From positions 1-32,163 of the IMG/VR virus record IMGVR_UViG_3300020183_004721: a stretch of DNA of 32,163 nt. One strand, given 5' to 3'. Source of the DNA: a virus. This document shows, piece after piece, positions 6,880-14,745 of this stretch; position 1 is the stretch's first letter; every line of letters begins with the position of its first letter. The translations under genes and the position numbers were made by a program. The notes under the pieces were generated by a model. It was not told where the DNA came from. It saw nothing but the letters and a program-made list of their open reading frames with translations, and did not search any database.

Positions 6880-9369
6880 GTGGCAGTTACGTGGATTACT
6901 CCGGCAGGCGACCTAGGCACAGTCACTGAGCGACAGATCTTAAACATCATTATACAGGCTACATCCGAAGAAGGATCGATTAGTTACTCTTTAATAGCAG
7001 GTAATTTACCTAGAGGACTTAGATTAGAATCGAGCACCGGAACGATAAAAGGCAGCGCCACAGAAGTCCGACGATTCACTACCAGCAGATTCGTCATTAG
7101 AGCCAACGATGGTGCAGATATAGAAGACCGAACCTTTAGCATAAGTGTAGATGGATCCGACGTACCTCGATGGCTGACTGAACAGGGATTTCTAAAGGTT
7201 GGTAACGGAGATAATTATTTCGTTCTCGATAATGAGCAGGTAAATTTTGCCTTGTCGGCATTGGACTCGGATCTAATAGCAGGTGATACACTAGAGTATT
7301 ATCTAATTCCCAACGGTGGAGATCTTCCCCCTGGACTTTCTTTGAGTCGCGATGGCATGATATCTGGCTTCACTGATCCTATATTCGCTCTAGAAAATGT
7401 TACCGATCCTACCGGTGCGTTTGATACCAACGGATACGATGTAACTTACTATGACAAACCAGAGGCTAGATCTAATGGTTTTGATACCTATCTCTACGAC
7501 AATGTCACTTTCGATTACACAGAACCTAGCAGAGGTCCTAGACGCCTTAGTAGATTTTATACTTTCATCGTAGCAGTATCTGACGGAGTCAACGAAGTCC
7601 GTAGAGTGTTCCGTATCTGGGTGGTCACTGAAGAATTCCTACAAGCAGATAACGGTATCATGCAGGTCGATACCAATCTATTCCGATCCGACAATACTGG
7701 CGATCGAGTACCCATATGGATCACTGACAGTTACCTAGGAAAGTATCGAGCAGACAATTACGTGACCGTGTTTATAGATGTCTATGATCCTCCTAGCCTT
7801 TCTGGGGTAATAACTTACTTTCTGCTGTCTACTAATCCCGATGACGGATCTCCCAGCATTTTGCCTCCCGGATTACAGTTAGACACTATAACTGGAGAAC
7901 TTGCAGGTCGAGTTCCATATCAAAACGCGGTAACTAAAACTTATAAATTTACCATGCAGGCCATAGACTTCCCTGCATCCTTGGCGACCACTACCTATAC
8001 CTTTGTAGGCAATTGGAATTCCACCAGAGAATATTTTCCCGACGAAGCAGTGACTTATCTAGGTTTTATTTTTATCGCCTTGGAAAAAAATAGAAATGTC
8101 ATTCCCGTAGAAGGAGTCACATGGAATCAAGCCGTGGCCACTGCGGAAAAAACTTTTACCATAGATATCATCGGAGAAATAGAAAGTGCTATATCATGGA
8201 TTTCAGATTCGGATCGTGGATCGATTAGGCCTAATCAGCCCAGCACACTGTTCGTAGAAGCACGTAGTTTATACTATGGCGGCAAAGTAGTCTATGAGTT
8301 AACTGCGGGAACGTTGCCTCCGGGATTGATACTATTAAGCACCGGAATCATACAAGGAAAAGTAAAACAGTTCGCAGATGATCAAGGTCCGGGCATCATA
8401 AGATTTTATGAAAGAGTTGACAGCATAAATCTGTTAGAAGACAGCTCGAGTCTATCTAGAGATTACACATCGGCATCTTTTGATAGTGGATCTACTACAT
8501 TTGATCGCAAATTCACCTTTTCGATCAAGGCCAGAGACACTGCCAATTTCGCAGAAAACATCAAAAATTTCTCGGTATTCGTAGATACCCAAGTAGAAAA
8601 ATCTTTCGCTAATCTTTATTTCAAGGCATTCCAGAACAAAGAAAAAAGATTAGCATGGTACGATTTTATCACCAACAGCGATATTTTTAGAAGCGAGGAA
8701 ATATATCGATACGGTGATCCTAACTTTGGAATACAATCTGAATTACGTATATTGATCTACGCTGGAATAGAAAGCCTAGACGCTGTGAAATACGTACAGG
8801 CCATGAGTCGAAACCATTATCGGAAGCAGATACATTTTGGAAATCTTAAATTTGCCGTGGCCAAAGATCTCGTGACCCAAGAAACTATCTACGAAGTAGT
8901 TTACGTAGACATAGTAGATGATTTAGAGAAAGATGGAAAAAGCATCGGTCAGGTCGTTCATTTACCAGACAATATTAACAGCAGAGTATTAGTCAGTTAT
9001 GATGCTATAAAAATAGACAGCGATATTCCATTAGTCAGCGATAGAGACCATCAACGTGTGTTTCCAAACAGTATCAAAAACATGCGACGTCGTATCAAGG
9101 CTCTAGGAGAGCGTGATCGCACTTTCTTACCTCTCTGGATGAGATCTATCCAGAGCGACAACTTTGTAGAAACTGGTTACGTGAAATCTTTGATACTGTG
9201 CTATCTCAGACCGGGATTCAGTGAATCTGTGATTTCAAGGATAAAATCTGTTAATTACGATTTCAAAAGCATAGATTTTACCGTGGATCGATATGTGATA
9301 GATATTTTAGACGGGCAGATAGAGGATAAATATCTTGCATTTCCGCAACGTGGAGAAAAATTACCGTGA
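6880..9369 (+). CDS. Large virion structural protein with He_PIG/Ig-like repeats
   Basis: An 829-residue protein starting at GTG with a strong AAGGAG 7 nt upstream (6868-6873). Four repeats of the putative-Ig (He_PIG) signature L-P-x-G-L-x-L...G-x-(I/L)-x-G are visible: LPRGLRLESSTGTIKG (about 44), LPPGLSLSRDGMISG (about 150), LPPGLQLDTITGELAG (about 330) and LPPGLILLSTGIIQG (about 480). Each is preceded by cadherin-like beta sequence. The C-terminal third (from about 570) is a different, mixed domain without repeats, with KAFQNKEKRLAWYDFI, NMRRRIKALGERDRTFLPLWM and YVIDILDGQIEDKY. Similar proteins occur among structural genes of marine myoviruses. A baseplate or fibre-attachment role is likely. 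Confidence 0.8.
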   Translation: MAVTWITPAGDLGTVTERQILNIIIQATSEEGSISYSLIAGNLPRGLRLESSTGTIKGSATEVRRFTTSRFVIRANDGADIEDRTFSISVDGSDVPRWLTEQGFLKVGNGDNYFVLDNEQVNFALSALDSDLIAGDTLEYYLIPNGGDLPPGLSLSRDGMISGFTDPIFALENVTDPTGAFDTNGYDVTYYDKPEARSNGFDTYLYDNVTFDYTEPSRGPRRLSRFYTFIVAVSDGVNEVRRVFRIWVVTEEFLQADNGIMQVDTNLFRSDNTGDRVPIWITDSYLGKYRADNYVTVFIDVYDPPSLSGVITYFLLSTNPDDGSPSILPPGLQLDTITGELAGRVPYQNAVTKTYKFTMQAIDFPASLATTTYTFVGNWNSTREYFPDEAVTYLGFIFIALEKNRNVIPVEGVTWNQAVATAEKTFTIDIIGEIESAISWISDSDRGSIRPNQPSTLFVEARSLYYGGKVVYELTAGTLPPGLILLSTGIIQGKVKQFADDQGPGIIRFYERVDSINLLEDSSSLSRDYTSASFDSGSTTFDRKFTFSIKARDTANFAENIKNFSVFVDTQVEKSFANLYFKAFQNKEKRLAWYDFITNSDIFRSEEIYRYGDPNFGIQSELRILIYAGIESLDAVKYVQAMSRNHYRKQIHFGNLKFAVAKDLVTQETIYEVVYVDIVDDLEKDGKSIGQVVHLPDNINSRVLVSYDAIKIDSDIPLVSDRDHQRVFPNSIKNMRRRIKALGERDRTFLPLWMRSIQSDNFVETGYVKSLILCYLRPGFSESVISRIKSVNYDFKSIDFTVDRYVIDILDGQIEDKYLAFPQRGEKLP

Positions 9370-9950
9370 GCAACATCAATTATTTGAGCATAAATGAAAA
9401 CTTTCCTGTGGCAGGAGAAGACAACGACACGCAGGTTTTCCGTGACAATTTTGACACGATTAAAACCAGTCTGCAAATAGCCAAAGACGAAATCACAGAT
9501 CTAGAAGATAACGCAGCTAGATTAGACATAGATAATGATTTCAATAGAACTCTCATAACTCGTGCGGTCATGCAGGACAACTACGAAAAAAGATTCGACG
9601 GAGGAACTGTTATTACTCCGTTGGTTGTGGATTTCGAGAATGGGTCGTATCAGATTTTTCGTTTTGGTGCAGATACTGTGATTGAGTTCCTTAACTTTCC
9701 GGACAGCAATACGTTACCTCCGAGCGTAGGTAAACTTACTTTAGAATTATACGGGGATGGCACGACACGAACTTTGACATTTAGTACCAGCGGTGGTACA
9801 GTATTGAAAAAGAATACCACATTTCCTGCACCTTTCACCGTGACTAGCCAAGAATTGGCTGCAGGTGGCGGTAATCCAATTATCATAGAAGTGTGGCGAC
9901 ATAAATCGGATAGGATTTTCCTTAACTATCTAGGACAGTTCTCGTCATAA
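9366..9950 (+). CDS. Small virion structural protein
   Basis: A 194-residue protein with a GTG start overlapping the previous TGA by 4 nt (GTGA), implying translational coupling. Residues 15-45 (DNDTQVFRDNFDTIKTSLQI) look like a diverged form of the LRxAFxKVNxNF helix in the upstream fibre proteins. A short coiled-coil stretch follows (KDEITDLEDNAARLDIDNDF), then a beta domain (TVIEFLNFPDS, GKLTLELYGDGTTRTLTF) ending VWRHKSDRIFLNYLGQF. Last gene of the fibre block. A virion role is inferred from position and the repeated module. Confidence 0.65.
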   Translation: MSNINYLSINENFPVAGEDNDTQVFRDNFDTIKTSLQIAKDEITDLEDNAARLDIDNDFNRTLITRAVMQDNYEKRFDGGTVITPLVVDFENGSYQIFRFGADTVIEFLNFPDSNTLPPSVGKLTLELYGDGTTRTLTFSTSGGTVLKKNTTFPAPFTVTSQELAAGGGNPIIIEVWRHKSDRIFLNYLGQFSS

Positions 9951-9951
9951 A

Positions 9952-10188
9952 ATGTTCCATCCATTCGAACAGAATCTTTCTGACTTGAAAGATAATGAAT
10001 TGGAAGAAAAAGTCCAAGAATTAACTAGAAAATACTACCAAGCATACCGTCTGGGCAAGCCAGAACTGTTGACACAGATCTCTACTTTTGTTACAATATA
10101 CAAAAACGAGTTATCTAAAAGATATCGTGAACGTACACAAACAGAACTTAATGGCGATTTGGATCAACTGATCAATGTCAACAAATAA
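9952..10188 (+). CDS. Conserved small helical phage protein, unknown function
   Basis: 78 residues, predicted almost all helical and charged (LSDLKDNELEEKVQELTRKYYQ, IYKNELSKRYRERTQ). I recall similar short proteins in marine T4-like phages, but with no known function. Its 3' end overlaps the next gene by 14 nt, so the two are probably translated together. No membrane segment or metal motif. Confidence 0.65.
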   Translation: MFHPFEQNLSDLKDNELEEKVQELTRKYYQAYRLGKPELLTQISTFVTIYKNELSKRYRERTQTELNGDLDQLINVNK

Positions 10189-10648
10189 TTTAAATAATTT
10201 AACAGAAGCAGTAATGATACACGGTCCAGACATATTGTCTGATTGTGCGATCTCTGCTGAATATCTAACACAATATCTAGATAAAATCTCCGAAGAACGA
10301 TTGCCTTATCCAATACCTTTGGCCCAAATAGATATCGAAAAATGGTTTATTCCCGATGAATATGCCGACATGGATATCGAAGAATTTTTGATCGGCATCT
10401 GTCCTGAGCAAAACTATGATAGATTAATCAGTGAACTACACCTTTTTCGTAATCATAAAATGATCCCGATGCTGTGTGCGATGAAATATATAGTAGACAC
10501 TCTGAGGAAAAATAACATAGTATGGGGCGTAGGACGCGGGTCTAGCGTGGCTAGTTATGTGCTCTTTTTACTAGGTGTGCACCGGATCGATAGTGTTAAA
10601 TATAGATTACCAATAGAAGAATTCTTCAAGGAGATACAAAATGGGTAG
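10175..10648 (+). CDS. Detached DNA polymerase III alpha (DnaE) palm-type fragment
   Basis: A 157-residue protein. Residues about 81-155 read like the DnaE segment just before its catalytic aspartates: YDRLISELHLF (DnaE: YDRLE.EL.VI), MKYIVDTLRKNNI (DnaE: MEFIQWSKDNG), VGRGSSVASYVLFLLGV (DnaE: GPGRGSGAGSLVAYALKI) and YRLPIEEFF (DnaE: FDLLFERFL). The upstream part (DEYADMDIEEFLI) fits the preceding DnaE linker. The protein stops before the PDFD-type motif, so it lacks the metal-binding Asp residues and should not polymerise DNA. A nucleotide- or DNA-binding accessory, or interference with the host replicase, is possible. It overlaps its neighbours by 14 and 8 nt. Confidence 0.7.
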   Translation: MSTNNLNNLTEAVMIHGPDILSDCAISAEYLTQYLDKISEERLPYPIPLAQIDIEKWFIPDEYADMDIEEFLIGICPEQNYDRLISELHLFRNHKMIPMLCAMKYIVDTLRKNNIVWGVGRGSSVASYVLFLLGVHRIDSVKYRLPIEEFFKEIQNG

Positions 10649-10871
10649 AGTCTACACAAGCATGCAGGGCAAACCTATAGACATGGACAGATTATCGTTA
10701 AAAAACGAACTCACGCCTGCTATAGGAAATATGAAAGTCAATGCCAGGGGCGATGAACTAGGTCCCGGAGGACAGATTCTGAGAACCAAAGAACAGATAT
10801 TACAGGATTATTACAAAAATAACCCTAGAGCATTCAAAGAAGAAGTTGTTACGAGAGGAAACAAAAAATAA
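10641..10871 (+). CDS. Conserved marine T4-like phage protein, unknown function
   Basis: 76 residues with a conserved-looking N-terminal half (VYTSMQGKPIDMDRL, GNMKVNARGDELGPGGQI). I recall this as a recurrent small protein of marine T4-like phages located near the GroES-like gene; no function is known to me. The rest is basic and probably flexible. It overlaps the preceding gene by 8 nt and its TAA shares one base with the next ATG, so translation is probably coupled to the co-chaperonin. A role in head or tail assembly would fit that coupling but is not shown. Confidence 0.65.
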   Translation: MGRVYTSMQGKPIDMDRLSLKNELTPAIGNMKVNARGDELGPGGQILRTKEQILQDYYKNNPRAFKEEVVTRGNKK

Positions 10872-11230
10872 TGAATTCGTCGTATAACGTGAAAAATATC
10901 AAGATACGTGCGCTAGGCGATAATGTTATTGTGACTGGAATGAATTTTGGCGAAAGAAAGACGCAAGGTGGAATCGTGCTGCGCAGCGATGATGGCAAAA
11001 CTCATGGTATCCGGCCACGATGGGGTCAGGTATACAAAATTGGACCGGAACAAACAGAAGTCAGCATCGGACAATGGATTCTGATAGAACACGGCCGATG
11101 GACTAGAAAAATCCGTATCAACGACGGAGACGGTGAAAAAGATATCTGGCGTGTAGATACTGATGCGATACTGGCCACGTCAGAGGACGCTCCTAGCGCA
11201 GATGCTGAACTCATTGTAGACAGTATCTAA
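10871..11230 (+). CDS. GroES-like co-chaperonin (T4 gp31-type function)
   Basis: 119 residues with the GroES beta-barrel pattern: IRALGDNVIVTGMNFGERKTQGGIVL, in which the segment after NFGE matches the mobile loop (GGIVL being the GroEL-contacting tip), then GQVYKIGPEQ and VSIGQWILIEHGRWTRKI. In T4, gp31 replaces GroES so that GroEL can fold the major capsid protein; the same role is likely here. The C-terminal 20 residues are acidic and probably flexible. It sits after the 10641 gene with a 1-nt overlap. Confidence 0.82.
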   Translation: MNSSYNVKNIKIRALGDNVIVTGMNFGERKTQGGIVLRSDDGKTHGIRPRWGQVYKIGPEQTEVSIGQWILIEHGRWTRKIRINDGDGEKDIWRVDTDAILATSEDAPSADAELIVDSI

Positions 11231-11231
11231 T

Positions 11232-11471
11232 ATGGGATTGAAAAAAAACTGGGATGTTTTCGATATCGCTAATCAAATTAATGCATTGGCCAGAGAATGT
11301 TCCAGTTCATACAATGACGGATTTACATCATTTGAATTTAAAAAAGATCTTTATCAAATCAAAAATGCTATAGATCATGCTCTTAAAATGGCTCCGGACT
11401 TTGGTGACATGGAGAAAGAGTGGTTGACAGATCAGGAGAGAAAGCGTATCATTAAGCACTTAAAGTCTTAA
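11232..11471 (+). CDS. Hypothetical small phage protein
   Basis: 79 residues, soluble and mostly helical (VFDIANQINALAREC, LYQIKNAIDHALKMAP, WLTDQERKRIIKHL). I do not recognise a family. The start follows the previous stop by 1 nt, and the gene sits between the co-chaperonin and a MazG-like gene, probably on the same transcript. Confidence 0.6.
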   Translation: MGLKKNWDVFDIANQINALARECSSSYNDGFTSFEFKKDLYQIKNAIDHALKMAPDFGDMEKEWLTDQERKRIIKHLKS

Positions 11472-11480
11472 GGAGATACC

Positions 11481-11882
11481 ATGACCAATCCATTCCTGGA
11501 TCAAGAAAAATTTATGCGGGCCTGCGGGCAAACGATAGATCAGCGCAATGCCGATCAATTTAACATGTATCTTCAACTCATCGAAGAAGAAGCCGAAGAA
11601 CTGAACCAGGCTATCAAAAACAAAGACAAAGTAGAAATGTTAGATGCTTTGATCGATATGCTGGTTGTTACTATAGGTGCTATAAATTCTCTCGGCGCAG
11701 ATGGCGAAGGTGCATGGAAAGAAGTAATGCGAACGAATTTCTCCAAGATAGACCCCGAGACTGGTAAAGTCCGCAAACGTGAAGATGGCAAAGTCCTGAA
11801 ACCAGAGGGCTGGTCTCCTCCGAATCTTAAACCATATCTTAACAAAGAATCATCATATCTGCGCCAAGGATTCGAACCATGA
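11481..11882 (+). CDS. MazG-like NTP pyrophosphohydrolase
   Basis: 133 residues with the all-alpha NTP-PPase signature: EEEAEE at 35-40 and E52-x2-D55 followed by D59 (VEMLDALID), the Mg-binding helices of the MazG/PRA-PH superfamily. The C-terminal part (FSKIDPETGKVRKREDGKVLKPEGW) is a known extension in phage and bacterial members. It hydrolyses (d)NTPs to monophosphates; in marine phages, MazG-like enzymes are discussed as nucleotide-pool or (p)ppGpp modulators, but the substrate cannot be read here. A strong SD (AAGGAG, 11470-11475) lies 5 nt from the ATG. The stop overlaps the next ATG by 4 nt. Confidence 0.8.
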   Translation: MTNPFLDQEKFMRACGQTIDQRNADQFNMYLQLIEEEAEELNQAIKNKDKVEMLDALIDMLVVTIGAINSLGADGEGAWKEVMRTNFSKIDPETGKVRKREDGKVLKPEGWSPPNLKPYLNKESSYLRQGFEP

Positions 11883-12628
11883 CTGTGAACGTCTATTGGA
11901 CTAGGTCAAATCCAGGGTGGGAAGATCTGCAAAAATTAGGGTTTTCCTCAAGTACCTATATGAGTCCTATGCGGATTGAAGAACCAATATCTCTCACTAA
12001 ACATCTAGATTATAAAAATTTCTTCGGTCCGCTTGTCAGTAAGTGCCCGGCGGTGATCGATGATCTAAAAAATACTTTCGTTATCAAGAGTCCTGTCGAT
12101 CTTACTCTATACATCGAAAATAATTCTTTTAAAATCGATCATCAAGAACTAGATTTCGCACAGTCGTTCATAGGCGAACCACAAGGAAAATTTGGCATAC
12201 ACCAACTGTCTTTCTGTTACAATTTTTTCAGTGAAAAAAGTTTAACCATAACCCAATTACCTGCGTTCTACGACAGTAATAGTTTTACTAATAATACTTT
12301 CAGCATATCTGGCAGTTTTGATATAGGACGATGGTACAGACCATCGGGCAAGCCCGCATTTATAATAAGGCCTGATACTAAAAAAATAACTATAAAACAG
12401 GGCGATGCATTGCTATACATAAAATTTAACACAGCAGATAAGATTAAATTGATCGAATTTGACGATAGCGAATTCTTATCGATGAAAGAACGTAGTCCTG
12501 AATGGATGTGCGGTACCTTAAAAAGACACACCAATAGCATCATATCTCTGTCGAAATGCTATGAAATATTCGATCAATATAAGATGCGCAGACGTATCAT
12601 GAAAACAATAAAGAACAATTTAATTTAA
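11879..12628 (+). CDS. Conserved phage protein of unknown function (possibly DUF6065-like)
   Basis: 249 residues, soluble, no catalytic motif that I can name. Landmarks are KCPAVIDDLKNTFVIKSPVD, a beta-rich centre (LTLYIENNSFKI), QLPAFYDSNSFT, GSFDIGRWYRPSGKPAFII and QGDALLYIKFNT, then a basic C-terminus (YKMRRRIMKTIKNN). The RWYRP..PAF and GDALLYIKF segments remind me of the DUF6065 family of phage and bacterial proteins, which I cannot confirm. ATGA overlap with the MazG-like gene suggests a shared transcript. Confidence 0.6.
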   Translation: MTVNVYWTRSNPGWEDLQKLGFSSSTYMSPMRIEEPISLTKHLDYKNFFGPLVSKCPAVIDDLKNTFVIKSPVDLTLYIENNSFKIDHQELDFAQSFIGEPQGKFGIHQLSFCYNFFSEKSLTITQLPAFYDSNSFTNNTFSISGSFDIGRWYRPSGKPAFIIRPDTKKITIKQGDALLYIKFNTADKIKLIEFDDSEFLSMKERSPEWMCGTLKRHTNSIISLSKCYEIFDQYKMRRRIMKTIKNNLI

Positions 12629-12662
12629 AAGGCATAACGATGAAAGAACTATGGGTGAAAAA
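12627..12662 (+). repeat. Relic copy of the clamp-loader gene start (left flank of inserted gene)
   Basis: AAAAGGCA (12627-12634) followed by ATGAAAGAACTATGGGT (12640-12656) is repeated at 13090-13097 and 13106-13122, where it is the ribosome-binding region and start of gene 44. In the left copy one A is missing after GGGT, so the frame reads MKELWVKK and stops at 12664-12666. The two copies flank the cytidylyltransferase gene. Confidence 0.75.
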
Positions 12663-13109
12663 ATGAAAGTAGGTTTTACCTGTTCAACCTTTGATCTTTT
12701 TCACGCCGGACATATCATAATGTTGAAAGAAGCTAAGGGGCAATGTGATTATCTTATTGTAGGTTTACAAACTGATCCCACAATAGATCGACCTAAAGAA
12801 AAAAATAAACCTGTACAAAGTATTTTTGAAAGATATGTACAACTACAGGCTTGTAAGTATGTAGACGAAATCGTAGTCTATGCTACAGAAAAAGATTTGA
12901 TTGATATATTGCTTTCGTATCCAATTGATGTTAGAATATTAGGCGATGAATACGAACATAAAAATTTTACTGGTAGACAGGAATGCATCACTAAAGGTAT
13001 TAAATTTTATTTCAACAAACGAGAGCATACATTCTCTACTACAGAACTAAGGCAACGTGTTATCGATACAGAAGCAGAAAAATTTATAAAAAAGGCAGAA
13101 ATTAAATGA
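12663..13109 (+). CDS. Glycerol-3-phosphate cytidylyltransferase-like nucleotidyltransferase
   Basis: 148 residues from the ATG at 12663 (MKVGFTCSTFDLFHAGH), the usual start for the family; an in-frame ATG at 12651 would add four residues taken from the gene-44 relic. HAGH (14-17) is the nucleotide-binding HxGH motif. DYLIVGLQTD, KPVQSIFERYVQL, RILGDEY..KNFTGR and the late REHTFSTTELRQRV (the equivalent of the R-T-x-x-x-S-T-T motif) complete the TagD-type pattern. Such enzymes make CDP-alcohols from CTP, for lipids or surface glycans. Here it may modify host envelope precursors or phage glycans; the substrate is unknown. It looks like a late insertion: it interrupts the junction before gene 44 and is flanked by copies of that gene's start. 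Its TGA overlaps the next ATG (ATGA). Confidence 0.82.
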   Translation: MKVGFTCSTFDLFHAGHIIMLKEAKGQCDYLIVGLQTDPTIDRPKEKNKPVQSIFERYVQLQACKYVDEIVVYATEKDLIDILLSYPIDVRILGDEYEHKNFTGRQECITKGIKFYFNKREHTFSTTELRQRVIDTEAEKFIKKAEIK

Positions 13110-13122
13110 AAGAACTATGGGT
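13090..13122 (+). repeat. Functional copy of the duplicated gene-44 start
   Basis: AAAAGGCA at 13090-13097 and ATGAAAGAACTATGGGT at 13106-13122 match the left copy at 12627-12656. This copy is in frame with the clamp-loader ATPase, so it is the working start. Confidence 0.75.
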
Positions 13123-14026
13123 AGAAAAATATCGTCCTAAAACATTAGATGAATATGTCTGGAGAGACGAAGAACAAAAAAAACAAGTACAGACTTGGAT
13201 CAAAGAAAAAAGCATTCCTCATTTATTATTAAGTGGTGCTCCGGGTATCGGAAAAACTACCATGGCCAAGATGCTGATTAACGAAATTGGAATCGAAGAT
13301 TATGATGTGCTAGAAATCAATGCTTCCAGAGAACGTGGATTAGATCTCATGAAAGAAAAAATCACGAACTTTGTCAGCATGATTGCGTTTGGTCCTTTTA
13401 AAGTTGTGCTGCTAGATGAGGCAGATCGACTGACTCCGTTCGCGCAGGATGCTCTAAAAGGAGTCATGGAAGAATACAGCAATTTTAGCAGATTCATCCT
13501 TACCTGTAACACCCCTAGCATGATCGTTCCGGCCATACATAGCCGATGCCAACAATTCCATTTTACTAGATTAGATTCTGTAGAATTCACAGCCAGGGCC
13601 GCTACTATTCTAGTCAATGAAGGAATAGATTTCGAACTAGATGTTTTAGACACTTACGTAAAAACAACATACCCAGATCTAAGAAAATGTATCAACTTGT
13701 TGCAGCAAAATAGCAGAGACAGTAAACTACATACACCAAATCAAAATGATACTGGAACCTTAGAATGGAAATTCGATATGGTCGAACTATTCAAGGCAGG
13801 AAAAATCACAGAAGCACGTAAAATGCTCTGCGGCAAAGTACAGGCGGACGAAATCATCGAAATCTATAGATGGTTATACAATAATCTTGACATCTTCGGC
13901 AGTGAAGATAATCAGGATAAGGCTATATTGATCATCAAGCAAGGCCTCGTAGATCATCCCATATGCGCAGATCCAGAAATCAATCTGTCAGCCACTCTGA
14001 TCAGACTGTCTAAATTAAATGCCTAA
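13106..14026 (+). CDS. 44: Sliding-clamp loader large subunit (T4 gp44-type AAA+ ATPase)
   Basis: 306 residues; T4 gp44 is about 319. Walker A GAPGIGKT (44-51), Walker B VVLLDEADR (100-108), sensor 1 region FILTCNTPSMI and the SRC arginine-finger motif (146-148) define a clamp-loader AAA+ subunit. The start MKELWVEKYRPKTLDEYV is the classic RFC/gp44 opening. With gp62 it would load the gp45 clamp for the phage polymerase; no gp62 gene is visible next door, where a DUF2452 gene sits instead. The start overlaps the cytidylyltransferase stop by 4 nt and the end overlaps the DUF2452 start by 8 nt. Confidence 0.92.
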   Translation: MKELWVEKYRPKTLDEYVWRDEEQKKQVQTWIKEKSIPHLLLSGAPGIGKTTMAKMLINEIGIEDYDVLEINASRERGLDLMKEKITNFVSMIAFGPFKVVLLDEADRLTPFAQDALKGVMEEYSNFSRFILTCNTPSMIVPAIHSRCQQFHFTRLDSVEFTARAATILVNEGIDFELDVLDTYVKTTYPDLRKCINLLQQNSRDSKLHTPNQNDTGTLEWKFDMVELFKAGKITEARKMLCGKVQADEIIEIYRWLYNNLDIFGSEDNQDKAILIIKQGLVDHPICADPEINLSATLIRLSKLNA

Positions 14027-14510
14027 AAAAAGCAATATCGCTAAGGGAAGACACAGTTATGACTCTGAATTAAGCACTGGATTAGTGACTTTTTTTAACA
14101 AGAACGTGTCTCCATACCCGACAGATGTCGGCTCTCCTAGTTTTGATTTGGTTCCAGTAACCAAACAAAAAGATATAATGATCAACCATGCTAGATTATA
14201 TGCGCAGCAAGAATATAATAGGATAATGGAATTGGTAGAAGTTTTACAAAAACAAGCAGCATCTATCAAACGCAGATTGGACGTCACTGATATGGTACAT
14301 GCTGCCGAATATCATTTCCAAGTCACGATGGGGCAATGCTATTGGTTAGTATGGGATAAAAGAAAACAAAAAATATTACTAGCAGGACTTGGTCCCGATC
14401 AGTGGAGTACAGGGGCGCCGGATGATTATGAATACCGACTCAGAGTAAAATATATGGGAGATCATACCTGGCTAGAAGTAGATAATTTAGGAAACCCTAT
14501 AGATGGATAA
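14019..14510 (+). CDS. DUF2452 family protein
   Basis: 163 residues with the DUF2452 layout: GSPSFDLVPVTKQKDIMINH, then a helix with RIMELVEVLQKQAASIKRRLD, HAAEYHFQVTMGQCYWLVWD and LGPDQWSTGAPDDYEYRLRV ending in YMGDHTWLEVD. The family is found in bacteria and phages; its biochemical role is not known to me. Position right after gene 44, where T4 places gene 62, could suggest a link to replication, but there is no sequence resemblance to gp62 that I can see. It overlaps both neighbours by 8 nt. Confidence 0.78.
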   Translation: MPKKSNIAKGRHSYDSELSTGLVTFFNKNVSPYPTDVGSPSFDLVPVTKQKDIMINHARLYAQQEYNRIMELVEVLQKQAASIKRRLDVTDMVHAAEYHFQVTMGQCYWLVWDKRKQKILLAGLGPDQWSTGAPDDYEYRLRVKYMGDHTWLEVDNLGNPIDG

Positions 14511-14745
14511 CAGATACATGATAGTCTGCTATGTGAAAAAGCCAGACGGAAAATTCGACGAACTTACCGAATTTAAAAGGCATTATAGAACTAGCCATAT
14601 ACAAACAGCCAAAGTCATATTAGATCTCAAAGAAAAAAAAGTCATCAAGAATGGGCTTAATCCTCAAGCCACATTCGAAGATATGATCGAGTTTTATAAA
14701 AGGATGATAGGAGATCGATTGATCCCCCATCTACCTAAAGATTAA
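14503..14745 (+). CDS. Conserved small phage protein, unknown function
   Basis: 80 residues (MIVCYVKKPDGKFDELTEF, HIQTAKVILDLKEKKVIKN, DMIEFYKRMIGDRLIPHL). It looks like a compact alpha/beta protein; I recall similar sequences in marine T4-like phages without a function. It overlaps the DUF2452 gene by 8 nt. Its TAA overlaps the stop of the convergent phoH gene (shared bases 14742-14745), so there is no room for a terminator between the two. Confidence 0.65.
   Translation: MDNRYMIVCYVKKPDGKFDELTEFKRHYRTSHIQTAKVILDLKEKKVIKNGLNPQATFEDMIEFYKRMIGDRLIPHLPKD

Noticed and set aside
14019-14510. Clamp-loader small subunit gp62, by position after gene 44
   Set aside because: The sequence carries the DUF2452 pattern (WSTGAP, GDHTWLEVD) and nothing resembling gp62.
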